A stretch of 64,000 bases of DNA from Breoghania corrubedonensis (GCF_003053845.1 NZ_QAYG01000001.1:1494078-1558077); one strand, 5' to 3'. Counted from the first letter of the stretch, positions 9,503-18,200 are shown. Notes: a model not told the origin generated them from the letters alone. Numbers and translations are program-made.

Positions 9503-10516
9503 CTACTTCTTCAAGTCCATGCCGACGCCCTTGCAGACAAAATCGGTCGTGTAGATCTTGCTCACGTCGAGATCGGCCTTCACCACGCCAGCATCGACCA
9601 TCTGGTCATAGAAGGCTGTTACGCGGGCTGCCTTCATGCAGCCGATCCCACTCTCCAGGGCCTCGCCGGATTCAACCAGTCCGAACTCCTTCATCGTCTT
9701 GATGGAGAACGCGATCTGACCATCGGTCATTTCCGGATTGTCTTTCTTGATCGCGGCGTTGGCGGCTTCGTTGTCGCCGTAAAGGTAATTGTACCATCCG
9801 ATGATCGAGGCATCGACGAAGCGCTGGACGAGATCCTTGTTGTCTTCCACGAAACCGACCTTGGCTTCGATTGTGGTCGAATAGGTTTCAAAACCAGCAT
9901 CCGCGAGCAGGAAGAGCTTTGGCTTGAAACCCCCTTCCGTCTCGATCGCATAGGGCTCGGATGTGACGTAACCCTGCTGGGCCGATTGCTCGTCGGCGAT
10001 GAAAGGTGCGGGATTGAAGGTGTAGGGCTTGTACTGCGCGTCGGAGAAACCCTCGAACGCCTTCTTCATCCACTGAAAGTATGAGGAATAGCCGTCCTTG
10101 CCCATGAAGATGGTCGGAAGTTTCGCGAGATCCTCGAACGTTTCCAGCCCCTGATCGGGATGGGCGATGAGGACCTGCGGATCCTTTTGAAAGATTGCGG
10201 CGACCTCGATCAGCGGAATACCCTGTTCCACGGCCGAGAAGGAACCGAGCAGGTTGCCGTTCATGTAGAAATCGATCTTGTCGGCCATCAGCAGAGCGCG
10301 GTTCGCGGCCTGCGGGCCTCCCTGAACGATTTCGACCTTGAGGCCGTACTTCTCGTAAGTACCGTCCACGACGGCCTGGTAGAAACCTCCATGCTCCGCC
10401 TGGGCGAGCCAGTTGGTTCCAAACTTGACTTCATCAAGCGCCAGGGCCGGGGCCGTCGCGGCCAGCGCACCCGACAGTGTCAGTACCGCTATTCCAAGTC
10501 CGACCATACGTTTCAT
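9503..10516 (-). CDS. ABC transporter substrate-binding protein (NMT1/ThiY-like)
   Basis: Periplasmic binding protein of 337 residues. The start at ATG 10516 is fixed by an AGGGGG ribosome site 8-9 bases upstream and by a typical Sec signal peptide, MKRMVGLGIAVLTLSGAL..., ending in an Ala-rich APALA cleavage region. The mature part begins LDEVKFGTNWLAQAEHGGFYQAV, the hallmark of the NMT1/ThiY-like fold used for nitrogen-containing ring compounds and sulfonates. It is the first gene of the leftward operon, and the 406 bases between it and the divergent RidA gene should hold both promoters. Confidence 0.92.
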   Translation of the reverse strand: MKRMVGLGIAVLTLSGALAATAPALALDEVKFGTNWLAQAEHGGFYQAVVDGTYEKYGLKVEIVQGGPQAANRALLMADKIDFYMNGNLLGSFSAVEQGIPLIEVAAIFQKDPQVLIAHPDQGLETFEDLAKLPTIFMGKDGYSSYFQWMKKAFEGFSDAQYKPYTFNPAPFIADEQSAQQGYVTSEPYAIETEGGFKPKLFLLADAGFETYSTTIEAKVGFVEDNKDLVQRFVDASIIGWYNYLYGDNEAANAAIKKDNPEMTDGQIAFSIKTMKEFGLVESGEALESGIGCMKAARVTAFYDQMVDAGVVKADLDVSKIYTTDFVCKGVGMDLKK

Positions 10517-10922
10517 GGTGAAATCCCCCTGTTGACCCTGCGGGTCCCTCCATTCTGCCTCCGACCTCAATCTGATCGGCGCATCCCGACGAAAATCGCA
10601 AGAGCCATGCCAGAAGCCCTCCATAGCATCGGCTTCTTCCGCGAGTTTATTTGCCAAAACAATGATTGGCTCGATTTGCGCCCCGCTGTTCCTCCTCTGT
10701 TGCTTGCCTTGCGGAACGTTCCTGTCCAATGCGCACTTACGTTACCGCAGCCTCATTGCCTAAAAAAGCAGCTCTTTGAGATCGTTTCGAAGGCGCAGTC
10801 TGTGCCAAAGGTCGATCGCCTTGAATGGCGGTGATCCGTCTGCGAGCGATATTTCCGCATCAAGGCGATTTTCATAGTTGTCTCAGTGAGCTAGGCTGCG
10901 AACCTACACGGAGGCCATCGCC
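10517..10922. other. divergent promoter region of the catabolic locus
   Basis: This non-coding stretch separates the leftward transporter operon from the rightward RidA operon. It holds a perfect 10-bp palindrome GGAACGTTCC at 10713-10722, a GACCC-TGC-GGGTC repeat at 10534-10546 in the leader of the binding-protein gene, and a run of six A at about 10762. No thiamine, FMN or purine riboswitch core is visible. No regulator gene is adjacent, so the controlling protein must be encoded elsewhere. Confidence 0.5.
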
Positions 10923-11312
10923 ATGTTGAGGCATCTCGTTCCCGAGCAGATCCGCACGCCCTTTGCCCGTTATAGCCACGGGGTGGAAATCCCCGTTGGA
11001 AGCCGGCTGCTCGTCTGCTCAGGCCAGCTTGGGATCGCAGCGGACGATGCGATCCCGGATGGGGCGGAGGCGCAGTCGAAGCTCTGTTTCGAGGCGATCC
11101 GCGCCTTGTTGCGGGAAGCGGGGATGGATGTCAGCGACATCGTGCGCCTCAACGCCTATGTTACCGCTCGCGAACACATGGCGGGATACATGGCCGCCAG
11201 AGACGCCTTCATCGGAACTCCACCGCCGGCGTCGACGCTTATGATCGTTTGCGGCTTCACCCGTGAAGAGTTTGTGGTCGAAATCGAGGCGCTGGCAGCA
11301 AAGGTCGCGTAG
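10923..11312 (+). CDS. RidA (YjgF/UK114) family protein, variant lacking the catalytic Arg
   Basis: A 129-residue Rid-family protein; such trimers usually hydrolyse reactive imines or enamines (RutC in pyrimidine breakdown is a relative). The family core is visible: VPEQIRTPFARYSHGVEI, LLVCSGQLG near 30-38, the AQSKLCFEAIRALLREAGM helix, and the terminal VEIEALA. The conserved arginine of the PARS motif is replaced: the protein reads PPPASTL at that place. This is typical of Rid subfamilies without imine deaminase activity, so the role may differ. GGAGG lies seven bases before the ATG. It leads an operon with an 8-oxoguanine-deaminase-like gene. Confidence 0.88.
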   Translation: MLRHLVPEQIRTPFARYSHGVEIPVGSRLLVCSGQLGIAADDAIPDGAEAQSKLCFEAIRALLREAGMDVSDIVRLNAYVTAREHMAGYMAARDAFIGTPPPASTLMIVCGFTREEFVVEIEALAAKVA

Positions 11313-11356
11313 TTTTAACGAAACGCGGGATTGTTGGAACATATAAAGAGGTTTGA

Positions 11357-12694
11357 ATGCGTCTGTGGATCAAGGACCCCATCGCCATCCTTGCGGAAAA
11401 CGCGGAACGCGGTGTCGTGACCGAGGACGGCGCCATCGTCGAGCTCGTGGGAAGAGGGGCCGAACCTGCCGCATATGACGAGATCTTCGATGCATCGCGC
11501 CATGTGATCATCCCGGGCCTCGTCAACACGCATCACCACTTCTTCCAGACGCTGACGCGCGCGCACCCTTCCGCGATCAACAAGGAATTGTTTCCTTGGT
11601 TGAAGGCGCTCTATCCGATCTGGACCAAGAACGTCACACCGGAGACCTTCCGGCTCGGCACGCGCCTGGCGTTGACTGAACTCATGATGTCCGGTTGCAC
11701 GACGGCCGCCGATCACCACTATCTCTTCCCGGCCGGACTTGAGGGGGCGATGGACATCCAGGTGGAGGAGGCTCAGCGTCTCGGTATCCGGATGACCGTG
11801 TCGCGCGGATCGATGAACCTGTCGGAAAAGGATGGCGGCCTGCCGCCTGACGGCGCGGTGCAGGACGAGGATACGATCCTCGCGGATTGCGAGCGTGTTC
11901 TGCAGAAGTACCACGACCCTTCGGAAGGCTCCTTCATCCAGGTCGCCCTGTCTCCGTGTGCGCCATTCACCGTGACCAGACACCTCATGAAGGAAAGTGT
12001 CGGCCTGGCGGAAAAATACGACTGTCGGCTGCATACGCATCTGGGCGAAACGCTTGATGAGAACGCCTATTGCGAACACCACTTCCAGTGTCGTCCGGTC
12101 GACTATCTGGAGGAGGTTGGCTGGCTGAACGAACGCGTCTGGCTCGCGCACGGCATTCATTTCAACGATGCGGAAGTGAAGAAGCTCGGTCACCATTGTG
12201 TCGGCGTCTGCCATTGCCCGACGTCCAACATGGTGCTCGCCTCCGGTCAGTGCCGGACGAAGGAATTGGAAGCCGCCGGTAGTCCGGTCGGTCTTGGTGT
12301 CGACGGGTCTGCGTCGAACGACAATTCCAACCTTATGGAGGGCGTTCGTCACGCGCTGATGATCAACCGGCTCACCTACGACGCGACTGTCAGTCATTTC
12401 GATGCCCTTCGCTGGGCCACCGAAGGCTCCGCGCGGTGTCTCGGTCGTGATGATATCGGGAAGATCGCAGTCGGAAAGCAGGCGGATATGGCGTTCTACA
12501 CGCTCGACGAGTTGCGCTTTTCCGGTGGTGGTGATCCCCTCGCCACGCTCGTGCTCTGCGGTGCGCACTCGGCCGACCGCGTGATGATTGCCGGCGACTG
12601 GAAAGTGGAAGACGCGGTGCCGGTACATATGGACATCGAACGGTTGAGGCGCGAACACGGCGAAGCGGCGAAGCGGTTTCTGGAATCCATCTAG
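11357..12694 (+). CDS. 8-oxoguanine deaminase-like amidohydrolase
   Basis: Metal-dependent hydrolase of 445 residues in the atrazine/hydroxyatrazine hydrolase and 8-oxoguanine deaminase (Pa0142-type) group. Ligands are visible: NTHHHFF (H59, H61), HTHLGE (H228 with E231), LAHGIHF (H265) and VDGSASND (D316). The VDGSASNDNSN and CHCPTSNMVLASG stretches are those of the 8-oxoguanine deaminase group. The expected reaction is deamination of 8-oxoguanine to urate; isocytosine-like rings are an alternative. AGAGG sits five bases before the ATG. It lies 44 bases after the RidA-like gene and 37 before a TSUP permease. Confidence 0.87.
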   Translation: MRLWIKDPIAILAENAERGVVTEDGAIVELVGRGAEPAAYDEIFDASRHVIIPGLVNTHHHFFQTLTRAHPSAINKELFPWLKALYPIWTKNVTPETFRLGTRLALTELMMSGCTTAADHHYLFPAGLEGAMDIQVEEAQRLGIRMTVSRGSMNLSEKDGGLPPDGAVQDEDTILADCERVLQKYHDPSEGSFIQVALSPCAPFTVTRHLMKESVGLAEKYDCRLHTHLGETLDENAYCEHHFQCRPVDYLEEVGWLNERVWLAHGIHFNDAEVKKLGHHCVGVCHCPTSNMVLASGQCRTKELEAAGSPVGLGVDGSASNDNSNLMEGVRHALMINRLTYDATVSHFDALRWATEGSARCLGRDDIGKIAVGKQADMAFYTLDELRFSGGGDPLATLVLCGAHSADRVMIAGDWKVEDAVPVHMDIERLRREHGEAAKRFLESI

Positions 12695-12731
12695 AGAATT
12701 CGCCGCATCGTCTCGACTTTCCCCTGATTCA

Positions 12732-13502
12732 GTGAGCCCGCCTGTGCTGTCCGATCCTTCGCTTGCCGTCATCGCCTTCGGCGTCTTCCTGTTTGCCGGG
12801 CTTATCAAGGGAACGATCGGACTTGGTCTTCCGACGATCTCGCTGGGGCTTCTGACGGCGTTCATCGGCTTGCCGCAGGCCATGGCGTTGATGCTGGTGC
12901 CGGCCTTTCTCACGAATGTCTGGCAGGCTTTCGCAGGCGGCCATGCGCGTCAGGTGCTGCACCGGGTCTGGCCGTTCCTGCTTGCGGCGACCGTGACCGT
13001 TCCCATCGGAGCAAGCGCACTGACCCTGGTCGATCTCGACCTGCTGACGGCGCTGCTGGGTGTGCTTCTCATCTCCTACAGTTCGGTCAATCTCGCGGGC
13101 ATTCGCCTGAGCGTGCCGTCTCACCGCGAAGGATGGGTCGGGGTCGTTCTCGGGCTGATCAACGGCGTCTTCTCCGGCATGACCGGCTCCTATTCGGTGC
13201 CGGGCGTGATGTTCCTTCAAGGGATCGGCCTGCCTCGCGAGCAGCTCATCCAGGCGATGGGTATGCTCTATCTCGGGTCCACGATTGCGCTTGCGGCCGC
13301 TTTGGGCGGAAGTGGGCTTGTATCCGTCTCTCTGGGCGTGGGATCCGTTCTCGCTGTTGTGCCTGCACTCACCGGTGTCTTCATCGGGCAGAAACTGCGC
13401 CGCCGGCTCTCCGAGGTGCAGTTTCGACGGATCTTCTTCGTCGCTCTGCTTTTGCTTGGCGTCTATGTTTTCGCGGAATCGGTTGCAAGCCATCTCGCGT
13501 GA
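12732..13502 (+). CDS. TSUP (TauE/SafE) family membrane permease
   Basis: A 256-residue protein with about eight hydrophobic helices and the two half-repeats of the TSUP family (KGTIGLGLPTISLGLL near 24-39 and GLINGVFSGMTGSYSVPG near 140-157). Members move sulfite, sulfoacetate or organic anions across the inner membrane. Start is GTG 12732; no strong ribosome site is seen and GTG 12744 is an alternative. As third gene of the RidA operon it may export a waste anion of the pathway, which is inference. Confidence 0.85.
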   Translation: MSPPVLSDPSLAVIAFGVFLFAGLIKGTIGLGLPTISLGLLTAFIGLPQAMALMLVPAFLTNVWQAFAGGHARQVLHRVWPFLLAATVTVPIGASALTLVDLDLLTALLGVLLISYSSVNLAGIRLSVPSHREGWVGVVLGLINGVFSGMTGSYSVPGVMFLQGIGLPREQLIQAMGMLYLGSTIALAAALGGSGLVSVSLGVGSVLAVVPALTGVFIGQKLRRRLSEVQFRRIFFVALLLLGVYVFAESVASHLA

Positions 13503-13543
13503 CCACGGGCGGCGGCAGCGTTTTTGCGTGGATTTGCTTCTGC

Positions 13544-14743
13544 TCAGAAGACGCCGGAAAAATGGAGCGCGGTGCTGCTCGCCAGCATGGCCGCGACGAC
13601 ACGGCCGGACCCCTGCTTGAGAACCGTGAGGAGAAGGAAGGCTCCCCCCGCAAGAACAAGATCGAGTGGAGAAAGGATGCTCGAGGTCCAGATCGGATCG
13701 TAGAACGCCGCTGCAAGAAGGCCGACGACACCTGCATTCACGCCCTTCAAGATACCTCGCACGTGGCCTGACGCGCGCATTGCCTGCCAGAAGGGCAGTG
13801 CGCCGTAGACGAGCAGAAAGCCGGGCAGGAAGATTGCAAGGAGTGCCACCATGGCTGCCACGGGCGGGCTCACGCCGAGTGGCATCAAGGCACCAAGATA
13901 GGCGGAAAAGGCGAAAAGAGGGCCCGGCAGGGCCTGCGCTGCGCCGTAACCCGCCAGAAAATCACTCCCGCCGACAAGCCCGGTTTCCACGGTCGTCGCC
14001 TGGAGCAGGGGCAGGACGACATGGCCACCGCCAAAGACCAGTGCGCCGGCCTGGTAGAAGATATCGGCAAGCCGCAGCACGCCGTTATTCGTTGCAGAAC
14101 TCAGCTGGGGCAACGCGAAAAGCAGTGTTGCGAACAGCAGAAGAGCGAGCACCGCAGCGCGGTTATGGTTCAAGGTTGCGGTGATGGCGGGCCGTGTCTC
14201 CTCAGCATCGCGGCAGGCGAGCAAACCGACCAGGCCGGCGAGCAGCATTGCTGCGAGTTGTACCAGAGAGCCAGGCGAGAGCAGGACAAGCGCCATGGCG
14301 AAGAACGCAATGGCGGCGCGAGGGGCATCGGGACACAGGTTTCGCGCCATGCCCTGGACCGCTTGGGCGACGACGGCCACGGCCACGAGCTTGAGTCCAT
14401 GCACGAGGGCACCGCCGAGACCGTCTTCGAGCAGTACGCTCCCATATGCAACACCCAGCATGATTGCCGCCGAGGGCAAGGTAAATCCGAGAAAGGCGGC
14501 GACGGCCCCCCGTAAACCGCCTCGCATCAGCCCGATGGCGAAACCCGTCTGGCTGGACGCGGGACCGGGAAGAAACTGGCTGAGCGCGACAAGATCCGCG
14601 TAGGTTTGATCATCGATCCAGCGACGCCGATCGACGAACTCCCGGCGATAATAGCCAAGATGGGCGATCGGGCCGCCAAAAGAGGTGAGCCCGAGGCGCA
14701 GGAAAATCAGGAAGATACTGAATGCCGAATCACGTCTTGTCAT
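13544..14743 (-). CDS. chrA: chromate transporter ChrA (long-chain CHR family)
   Basis: Inner-membrane protein of 399 residues with two homologous CHR domains and about ten hydrophobic segments. The N-terminal motif FLRLGLTSFGGPIAHLGYYRREFV and the second-half VFGGGHVVLPLLQ are diagnostic. ChrA effluxes chromate driven by the proton-motive force. I start at ATG 14743, before MTRRDSAFSIF; a longer frame reaches 14812 but its first 23 residues are Arg-rich and unlike the family. It is a single gene converging on the TSUP gene. Confidence 0.9.
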   Translation of the reverse strand: MTRRDSAFSIFLIFLRLGLTSFGGPIAHLGYYRREFVDRRRWIDDQTYADLVALSQFLPGPASSQTGFAIGLMRGGLRGAVAAFLGFTLPSAAIMLGVAYGSVLLEDGLGGALVHGLKLVAVAVVAQAVQGMARNLCPDAPRAAIAFFAMALVLLSPGSLVQLAAMLLAGLVGLLACRDAEETRPAITATLNHNRAAVLALLLFATLLFALPQLSSATNNGVLRLADIFYQAGALVFGGGHVVLPLLQATTVETGLVGGSDFLAGYGAAQALPGPLFAFSAYLGALMPLGVSPPVAAMVALLAIFLPGFLLVYGALPFWQAMRASGHVRGILKGVNAGVVGLLAAAFYDPIWTSSILSPLDLVLAGGAFLLLTVLKQGSGRVVAAMLASSTALHFSGVF

Positions 14744-14826
14744 GATGACGAAACGATATCGGCTCCTTGTTGCGCGGTCACGACAACGCCGCCGCCGGGG
14801 GCCCATCAGCATTTGAGGCGGACCGC

Positions 14827-15441
14827 TTACGCGGGCGGCGGCGCGAGAATCTGACTGGCCTCCGCATAGGCGCGTTGAGCGGAGAAGTTCGCATCGGCGT
14901 TCGTTTCGCCCGAGGCGCGAGGTGTGTCTGCGCCGCCTCCCGCTTCATTGGCGCCGCTACCCAGCTCCTCGGCCTGCAACTTGATCAGCTCGGCCTGCGC
15001 TTGTGCTCGCATCTCACGTGCGGCGGCGGCAACGCGCATGTCCTGGGGCGATGGGTCTGCGGGCGCGAGGGCGGCGCGCACGATCTGATCCGCCTTCGCC
15101 ATGGTGGCGTCGGGTGTCTGAGCGGGCGAGACGTCGATGGCGACTTCGCCGCCAACCGCGTATGTCCGCCCGTCAGGCCCGCGTTCGGTTTCGAAGCTGG
15201 GAGATCCGGAGAGCGTTCCGCCGGCGGAAGCATGTGCCTGTTCGTGCGCTCTGACCTCAGCATCCCTCTTCTTCAGTTCGCTTACGCGCTGCTGTTCTTC
15301 CTCTGTGAGTTCAGTCGCAGTGGCGCCGTTCCCTTTTTCGTCAACAGGCAAATTTCGTCCACTGGCGGGCGAGGGCTGTCCACCAGTGAACCTGTCCGGC
15401 GCCGCCAATGCGGCGGCATAGGGTCCGATCGCTGCGACCAT
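14827..15441 (-). CDS. putative zinc metalloprotease-like protein (CJM1_0395/SprA-related family)
   Basis: A 204-residue protein with the segment VSELKKRDAEVRAHEQAHASAGG, which contains an HEQAH (HExxH) zinc-binding motif near residues 91-95. It is followed by a YAVGGEVAIDVSP strand. This matches the SprA-related family annotated as a putative metalloprotease. The N-terminus is low-complexity and the C-terminus Ala/Gln-rich helical. No clear signal peptide is seen. Protease activity has not been shown for the family as far as I know, so the function is tentative. Confidence 0.75.
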   Translation of the reverse strand: MVAAIGPYAAALAAPDRFTGGQPSPASGRNLPVDEKGNGATATELTEEEQQRVSELKKRDAEVRAHEQAHASAGGTLSGSPSFETERGPDGRTYAVGGEVAIDVSPAQTPDATMAKADQIVRAALAPADPSPQDMRVAAAAREMRAQAQAELIKLQAEELGSGANEAGGGADTPRASGETNADANFSAQRAYAEASQILAPPPA

Positions 15442-15661
15442 GAAGCCCCGCCATAAGCGCGTATCAGGATAAGAGCTAACCCAGCGTAATTATGGTCTCA
15501 TTGGCGCTTTTCGAACATTGGCAGAGTTACGGAGAAGTGAAAATTGGACGCGCGACGAGCTGTCACTGCGGCAAAGTAGCTTGCCGGCCGCCATTGCCAT
15601 CAAATTGCGTGACGTCCAAATTACCTTTTCTCTCACGCGGAAAAATACAGCAGGAATTACG

Positions 15662-15904
15662 ATGTTCGACTATGACGCCGAACGACTGGCCCGGGTGGGG
15701 GGCAAATATGAGAGTGCACGTTTTTCATTCGGAGGCTGGATGGGCCTGCCGCACGCATTGCGCCCCGTGGGAAAGGGCCTGAATGCGGTCGTGGCGCGGC
15801 AGATGGGCCGATGTGTGTGCCGTGGCGGTGCCATTGGCTCGCATGCGGTTCAACTGACGCATTTTGGATTTTCCGGGGCAAGAGACTCGGGAGGCTCGCA
15901 ATGA
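15662..15904 (+). CDS. small hypothetical protein, 80 aa
   Basis: I do not recognise this protein. The frame is open further upstream, but the start at ATG 15662 is favoured by an AGGA ribosome site six bases before it. The product starts MFDYDAERLARVGGKYESAR and has a Gly/Ala/Val-rich centre with two Cys in a CVC arrangement. Its stop overlaps the start of the next small gene in an ATGA junction, which supports both being translated. No transmembrane segment is evident. Confidence 0.45.
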   Translation: MFDYDAERLARVGGKYESARFSFGGWMGLPHALRPVGKGLNAVVARQMGRCVCRGGAIGSHAVQLTHFGFSGARDSGGSQ

Positions 15905-16083
15905 TGACTTTTCACGAGAAGTACGCTTATTCCCTGATGCATACACGTCCCAGCAAACCCTTGCCGAAGCGTCGTTTCCGGTTCTGGTCCCCTCGCTTGA
16001 GCTGGATCGCCGGCCTGTGGGCGGCAGGAGGCCTGACGGTTGCCGCCGTGACATTTCTGGTGCGGTCCTGGTTCGGCAATTGA
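15901..16083 (+). CDS. small membrane-anchored hypothetical protein, 60 aa
   Basis: Unrecognised 60-residue protein starting MMTFHEKYAYSLMHTR. A basic stretch (KPLPKRRFRF) precedes one hydrophobic helix at about residues 38-56, so it should sit in the inner membrane with the N-terminus inside. GGGAGG lies six bases before the first ATG, a strong ribosome site, and the start overlaps the stop of the preceding small ORF. Function is unknown; the pair could be a small regulatory or stress module. Confidence 0.55.
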   Translation: MMTFHEKYAYSLMHTRPSKPLPKRRFRFWSPRLSWIAGLWAAGGLTVAAVTFLVRSWFGN

Positions 16084-16240
16084 TGGCCAAGGTGGTGTGG
16101 GGGGAGGTGTGATCTGCCGGATAGCGATGGGAGTATCCCGGCCTTTCTCCGACCCCACTCCCGAAGGCATCTGTCTCGCCAACGCGTTGATGCAGAGTGT
16201 TTTTCTCGCTCTGGCGGTTTCTCGCGAACGGAAAGCGATT

Positions 16241-16268
16241 TAGGGTGTGCATATGAATGCACACCCTA
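16241..16268. promoter_or_regulatory. 28-bp perfect palindrome before the creatininase-family gene
   Basis: TAGGGTGTGCAT and its exact reverse complement ATGCACACCCTA are separated by four bases (ATGA). The site ends 17 bases before the preferred start codon at 16286. Its length and symmetry are those of an operator for a dimeric repressor (for example of the GntR or LacI class), or of a strong leader hairpin. Confidence 0.75.
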
Positions 16269-16285
16269 CCGCCCGGAGTGACCCC

Positions 16286-17086
16286 ATGCTTCCTCGACAT
16301 TTCTGGCACGAAATGACAACCGTCGATTTCGTGGAAGGTGATACTTCATCCTGGATTGCCGTGCTTCCGGTGGCGGCAATCGAGCAGCATGGGCCGCATT
16401 TGCCAGTGGCGACCGATACGGCAATCGCCAACGGTCAGATCGCGCGCGTTCTGGAACTGCTTCCGCAGGACTTGCCAGCGACCTTCCTGCCGGTGCAGGC
16501 GGTTGGGAAGTCGAACGAGCACATTTCCTCTCCCGGCACACTGACGGCGAATTGGGACACGCTGACAAACTTGTGGCTCGAGATCGGTGATAGCGTTCAT
16601 CGCGCCGGTATCCGTAAGCTCATCATTGTGAACTCGCACGGTGGCAACGTGCCAATCATCGATATCGTGGCGCGTGAGTTGCGCGTCCGTTACGACATGC
16701 TTGTCGTCGCAACCGCGTGGTCTCGCTTCGGTCAGCCGGACGGTGTCTTTCCCTCCGAAGAATTTACCTATGGCATCCACGGAGGCGACGTTGAGACGTC
16801 GATCATGATGCACTTGCATCCCGATCTCATAAGGCGCGACAGGCTTGAGGATTTCAAATCCAACCAACTGAATTTCATACAGGAATTCAAACATCTGCGT
16901 GGTCACGGGCCGGTGCAGTTCGGATGGAAGGCACAGGACCTGGGCGCGAAAGGCGCATTGGGCAATGCGGCTGCGGCTACGGCGGAAAAGGGGTTCGCAT
17001 CGCTCGACCATGCCGCTCATGCCTTCGTGGAGTTGCTGGAAGACGTTCACCGGTTTGATCCCGACCGCTTGTGGCGGCCGGGTTGA
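16286..17086 (+). CDS. creatininase-family amidohydrolase
   Basis: A 266-residue protein of the creatininase fold. Metal-ligand motifs are present: IEQHGPHLPVATD near residues 29-41, NSHGGNVP near 116-123 and HGGDVETS near 165-172. Members hydrolyse cyclic or linear amides such as creatinine or mycofactocin-type peptides. I choose ATG 16286 (MLPRHFWHEMTTVDF) because GGAG lies seven bases upstream and the family normally begins this way; ATG 16253 would add 11 residues but lies in the loop of a 28-bp palindrome. The substrate is unknown and the gene stands alone, converging on leucine dehydrogenase. Confidence 0.85.
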   Translation: MLPRHFWHEMTTVDFVEGDTSSWIAVLPVAAIEQHGPHLPVATDTAIANGQIARVLELLPQDLPATFLPVQAVGKSNEHISSPGTLTANWDTLTNLWLEIGDSVHRAGIRKLIIVNSHGGNVPIIDIVARELRVRYDMLVVATAWSRFGQPDGVFPSEEFTYGIHGGDVETSIMMHLHPDLIRRDRLEDFKSNQLNFIQEFKHLRGHGPVQFGWKAQDLGAKGALGNAAAATAEKGFASLDHAAHAFVELLEDVHRFDPDRLWRPG

Positions 17087-17120
17087 GCGGCGGGGATGAC
17101 GCGAGAGCTTCGGGCCGCGA

Positions 17121-18200
17121 TCAAACGGCGGAGGACAGGCGTTCCTGCGCGAGCTTGTCGGCGATGGTCTGCGTCGGCAGGTTTTCCGTCTGCGCGCGTT
17201 CGAAGATGCGCGTCAGGGTCTGGCCGATCGCGATTGTCTTCTCGCGAACCAGCGTATCCTTATCACCAGGACCGGCCAGCGCGATGGAGATGATACCGCC
17301 GGCATTGATGGCGTAGTCGGGTGCATAAAGGATACCGGCATCGAGCAGCCGCTTGCCGTCCTGATCGCTCGCAAGCTGATTATTGGCGGCGCCCGCCACG
17401 ATGCCGGCCCTGATTTCCGGGATCGTGACGGAGTTGAGACCGGCCCCAAGCGCACAGGGACAGAATATGTCTGCATCCGTCTTGTGAGCGGCATTCGGAT
17501 CGACGGGTCGGGCGCTGAAAGTCTCGATGGCGCGGGCGACAGAACGGTCGTTGATATCGGAAACGACCAGCCGTGCTCCGGCCTCGTACAGATACCGTGC
17601 GACGCCGAACCCGACATTGCCGAGCCCTTGTACCGAGACCGTCAGACCGGAAAGGTCGTCGTGCTTCAGACGGAACCGCACGGCAGCCTTGATGCCCTCA
17701 AAGACACCCAGTGCCGTATAGGGTGACGGGTCGCCGAGGCCCGTTTTGGCGGTGCCCAGCGCAAAGGCGGTTCTGCGGGCCACGACATCCATGTCCGCGG
17801 TTGAGATCCCGACGTCTTCGGCCGTTCGATAGCGTCCCGCGAGACGCTCCACCTGGGTGCCGAAGGCCTCCAGCAACGCTTCCGTCTTGTCCTTTTGCGC
17901 GTCGGCGATGATGACGGCCTTGCCGCCGCCGAAGTCCAGGCCGGCGAGTGCGTTCTTGTATGTCATGCCGCGCGAAAGGCGCAATGCGTCCGTGAGAGCG
18001 GCGTCGCCGCTTTCATATCGCCACATCCGGCAGCCGCCGGCGGCCGGTCCCAATCGCGTGTCGTGGATGGCGATGATCGTTTTCAAGCCGCTCGCCGCGT
18101 CATGACCGAACACGATCTGTTCGTGCCCCCGGAATTCGGGATGGTCAAATACGTCAATAGGATCGTCTTCTCCGACCCTGTGCGGGGTAGAAATGTTCAT
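17121..18200 (-). CDS. leucine dehydrogenase-type Glu/Leu/Phe/Val dehydrogenase
   Basis: An NAD-dependent amino acid dehydrogenase of 359 residues. The N-terminal catalytic domain has GPAAGGCRMW and the GLDFGGGKAVI loop that carries the catalytic lysine; the Rossmann motif VQGLGNVGFGVA begins near residue 190. The length and the PCALGAGLN segment fit leucine dehydrogenase rather than hexameric glutamate dehydrogenase. It oxidatively deaminates branched-chain amino acids to keto acids. It is monocistronic by position, transcribed away from a 468-base gap. Confidence 0.88.
   Translation of the reverse strand: MNISTPHRVGEDDPIDVFDHPEFRGHEQIVFGHDAASGLKTIIAIHDTRLGPAAGGCRMWRYESGDAALTDALRLSRGMTYKNALAGLDFGGGKAVIIADAQKDKTEALLEAFGTQVERLAGRYRTAEDVGISTADMDVVARRTAFALGTAKTGLGDPSPYTALGVFEGIKAAVRFRLKHDDLSGLTVSVQGLGNVGFGVARYLYEAGARLVVSDINDRSVARAIETFSARPVDPNAAHKTDADIFCPCALGAGLNSVTIPEIRAGIVAGAANNQLASDQDGKRLLDAGILYAPDYAINAGGIISIALAGPGDKDTLVREKTIAIGQTLTRIFERAQTENLPTQTIADKLAQERLSSAV

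Noticed and set aside
10517-10922. Thiamine or FMN riboswitch ahead of the ThiY-like transporter
   Set aside because: No conserved riboswitch core sequence could be found on either strand.
16253-16285. Start of the creatininase gene at ATG 16253 with a start-codon-sequestering hairpin
   Set aside because: ATG 16286 has a better spaced GGAG and gives the normal family N-terminus, so the palindrome is more simply an operator.
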